From Candidatus Apopatocola equi (lineage in GTDB: Bacteria; Bacillota; Clostridia; Oscillospirales; Oscillospiraceae), in contig JAGHSH010000264.1 in the NCBI GenBank assembly GCA_018065965.1, positions 1 through 6,780 on the forward strand: a stretch of 6,780 nt of DNA, in the 5' to 3' direction. Both the position numbers and the translations under genes were made by a program. Position 1 is the stretch's first letter; each line of letters begins with the position of its first letter. The notes under the pieces were generated by a model. That model did not search any database. It saw only the letters and a program-made list of their open reading frames with translations, and had not been told where the DNA came from. Below are positions 6,711 through 6,780 of this stretch, piece after piece.

Positions 6711-6780
6711 GCGGGGGGGGGGCCCCCCGGGGGGGGGGCGGGGGGCGCCGGGGTGGGCGGCCGCGGGCGGGGGGGGGGGG
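6711..6780. other. Probable sequencing or assembly artefact at contig end
   Basis: Seventy bases contain no A and a single T (6754), mostly G runs of up to ten or more and ending in a G homopolymer. Composition changes abruptly from normal intergenic sequence at 6710. Poly-G of this kind is typical of no-signal base calls in two-colour Illumina chemistry. No gene or promoter should be inferred from it. Confidence 0.85.

Noticed and set aside
1..6780. Novel multi-gene system, mobile element, CRISPR or RNA gene
   Set aside because: I found no direct-repeat array, transposase, integrase, tRNA-like or riboswitch-like structure. The genes belong to common families, apart from one unknown membrane protein, and do not form a recognisable accessory system.

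Overview
The window reads as ordinary chromosome of a GC-rich member of the Firmicutes, most likely class Clostridia (Oscillospirales/Ruminococcaceae-like). That assignment is an inference from GC-rich codon use, strong AGGAGG-type ribosome binding sites, a TTG start and protein flavour; nothing in the sequence fixes the taxon. It looks like the end of a draft or metagenomic contig, because the last 70 bases are almost pure G/C and look like sequencing or assembly error.

Layout. (1) From the left edge to 1199, on the minus strand, lies most of a secreted PIG-L-type (LmbE-like) metal-dependent deacetylase. It starts at TTG and runs off the window. (2) A 142-bp AT-rich divergent promoter region separates it from (3) a plus-strand run of three genes: a long U32-family protein of the RlhA/YdcP type (1348-3396), a DUF2461 protein that overlaps it by ATGA (3393-4058), and, after 40 bp, a phosphoglucomutase/phosphomannomutase-family enzyme (4099-5580). 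(4) Two strong hairpins with A- and T-tracts on their flanks (5593-5694) form a bidirectional terminator between convergent genes. (5) On the minus strand, 5700-6674 encodes an unrecognised four-helix membrane protein with a cysteine-rich, zinc-knuckle-like cluster. (6) The tail from 6711 is unreliable.

How the genes fit together. The three plus-strand genes look like one transcription unit with a promoter near 1286-1314 and an end at the tandem hairpins. Their predicted roles (RNA hydroxylation-type U32 enzyme, uncharacterised DUF2461, hexose-phosphate mutase) do not form an obvious pathway; this looks like a housekeeping operon. The deacetylase is exported and probably acts on a glycan outside the membrane. 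I see no mobile element, CRISPR array, tRNA, rRNA or defence system. The least explained items are the membrane protein with its cysteine cluster, the N-terminal domain of the deacetylase, and the DUF2461 gene coupled to the U32 gene.
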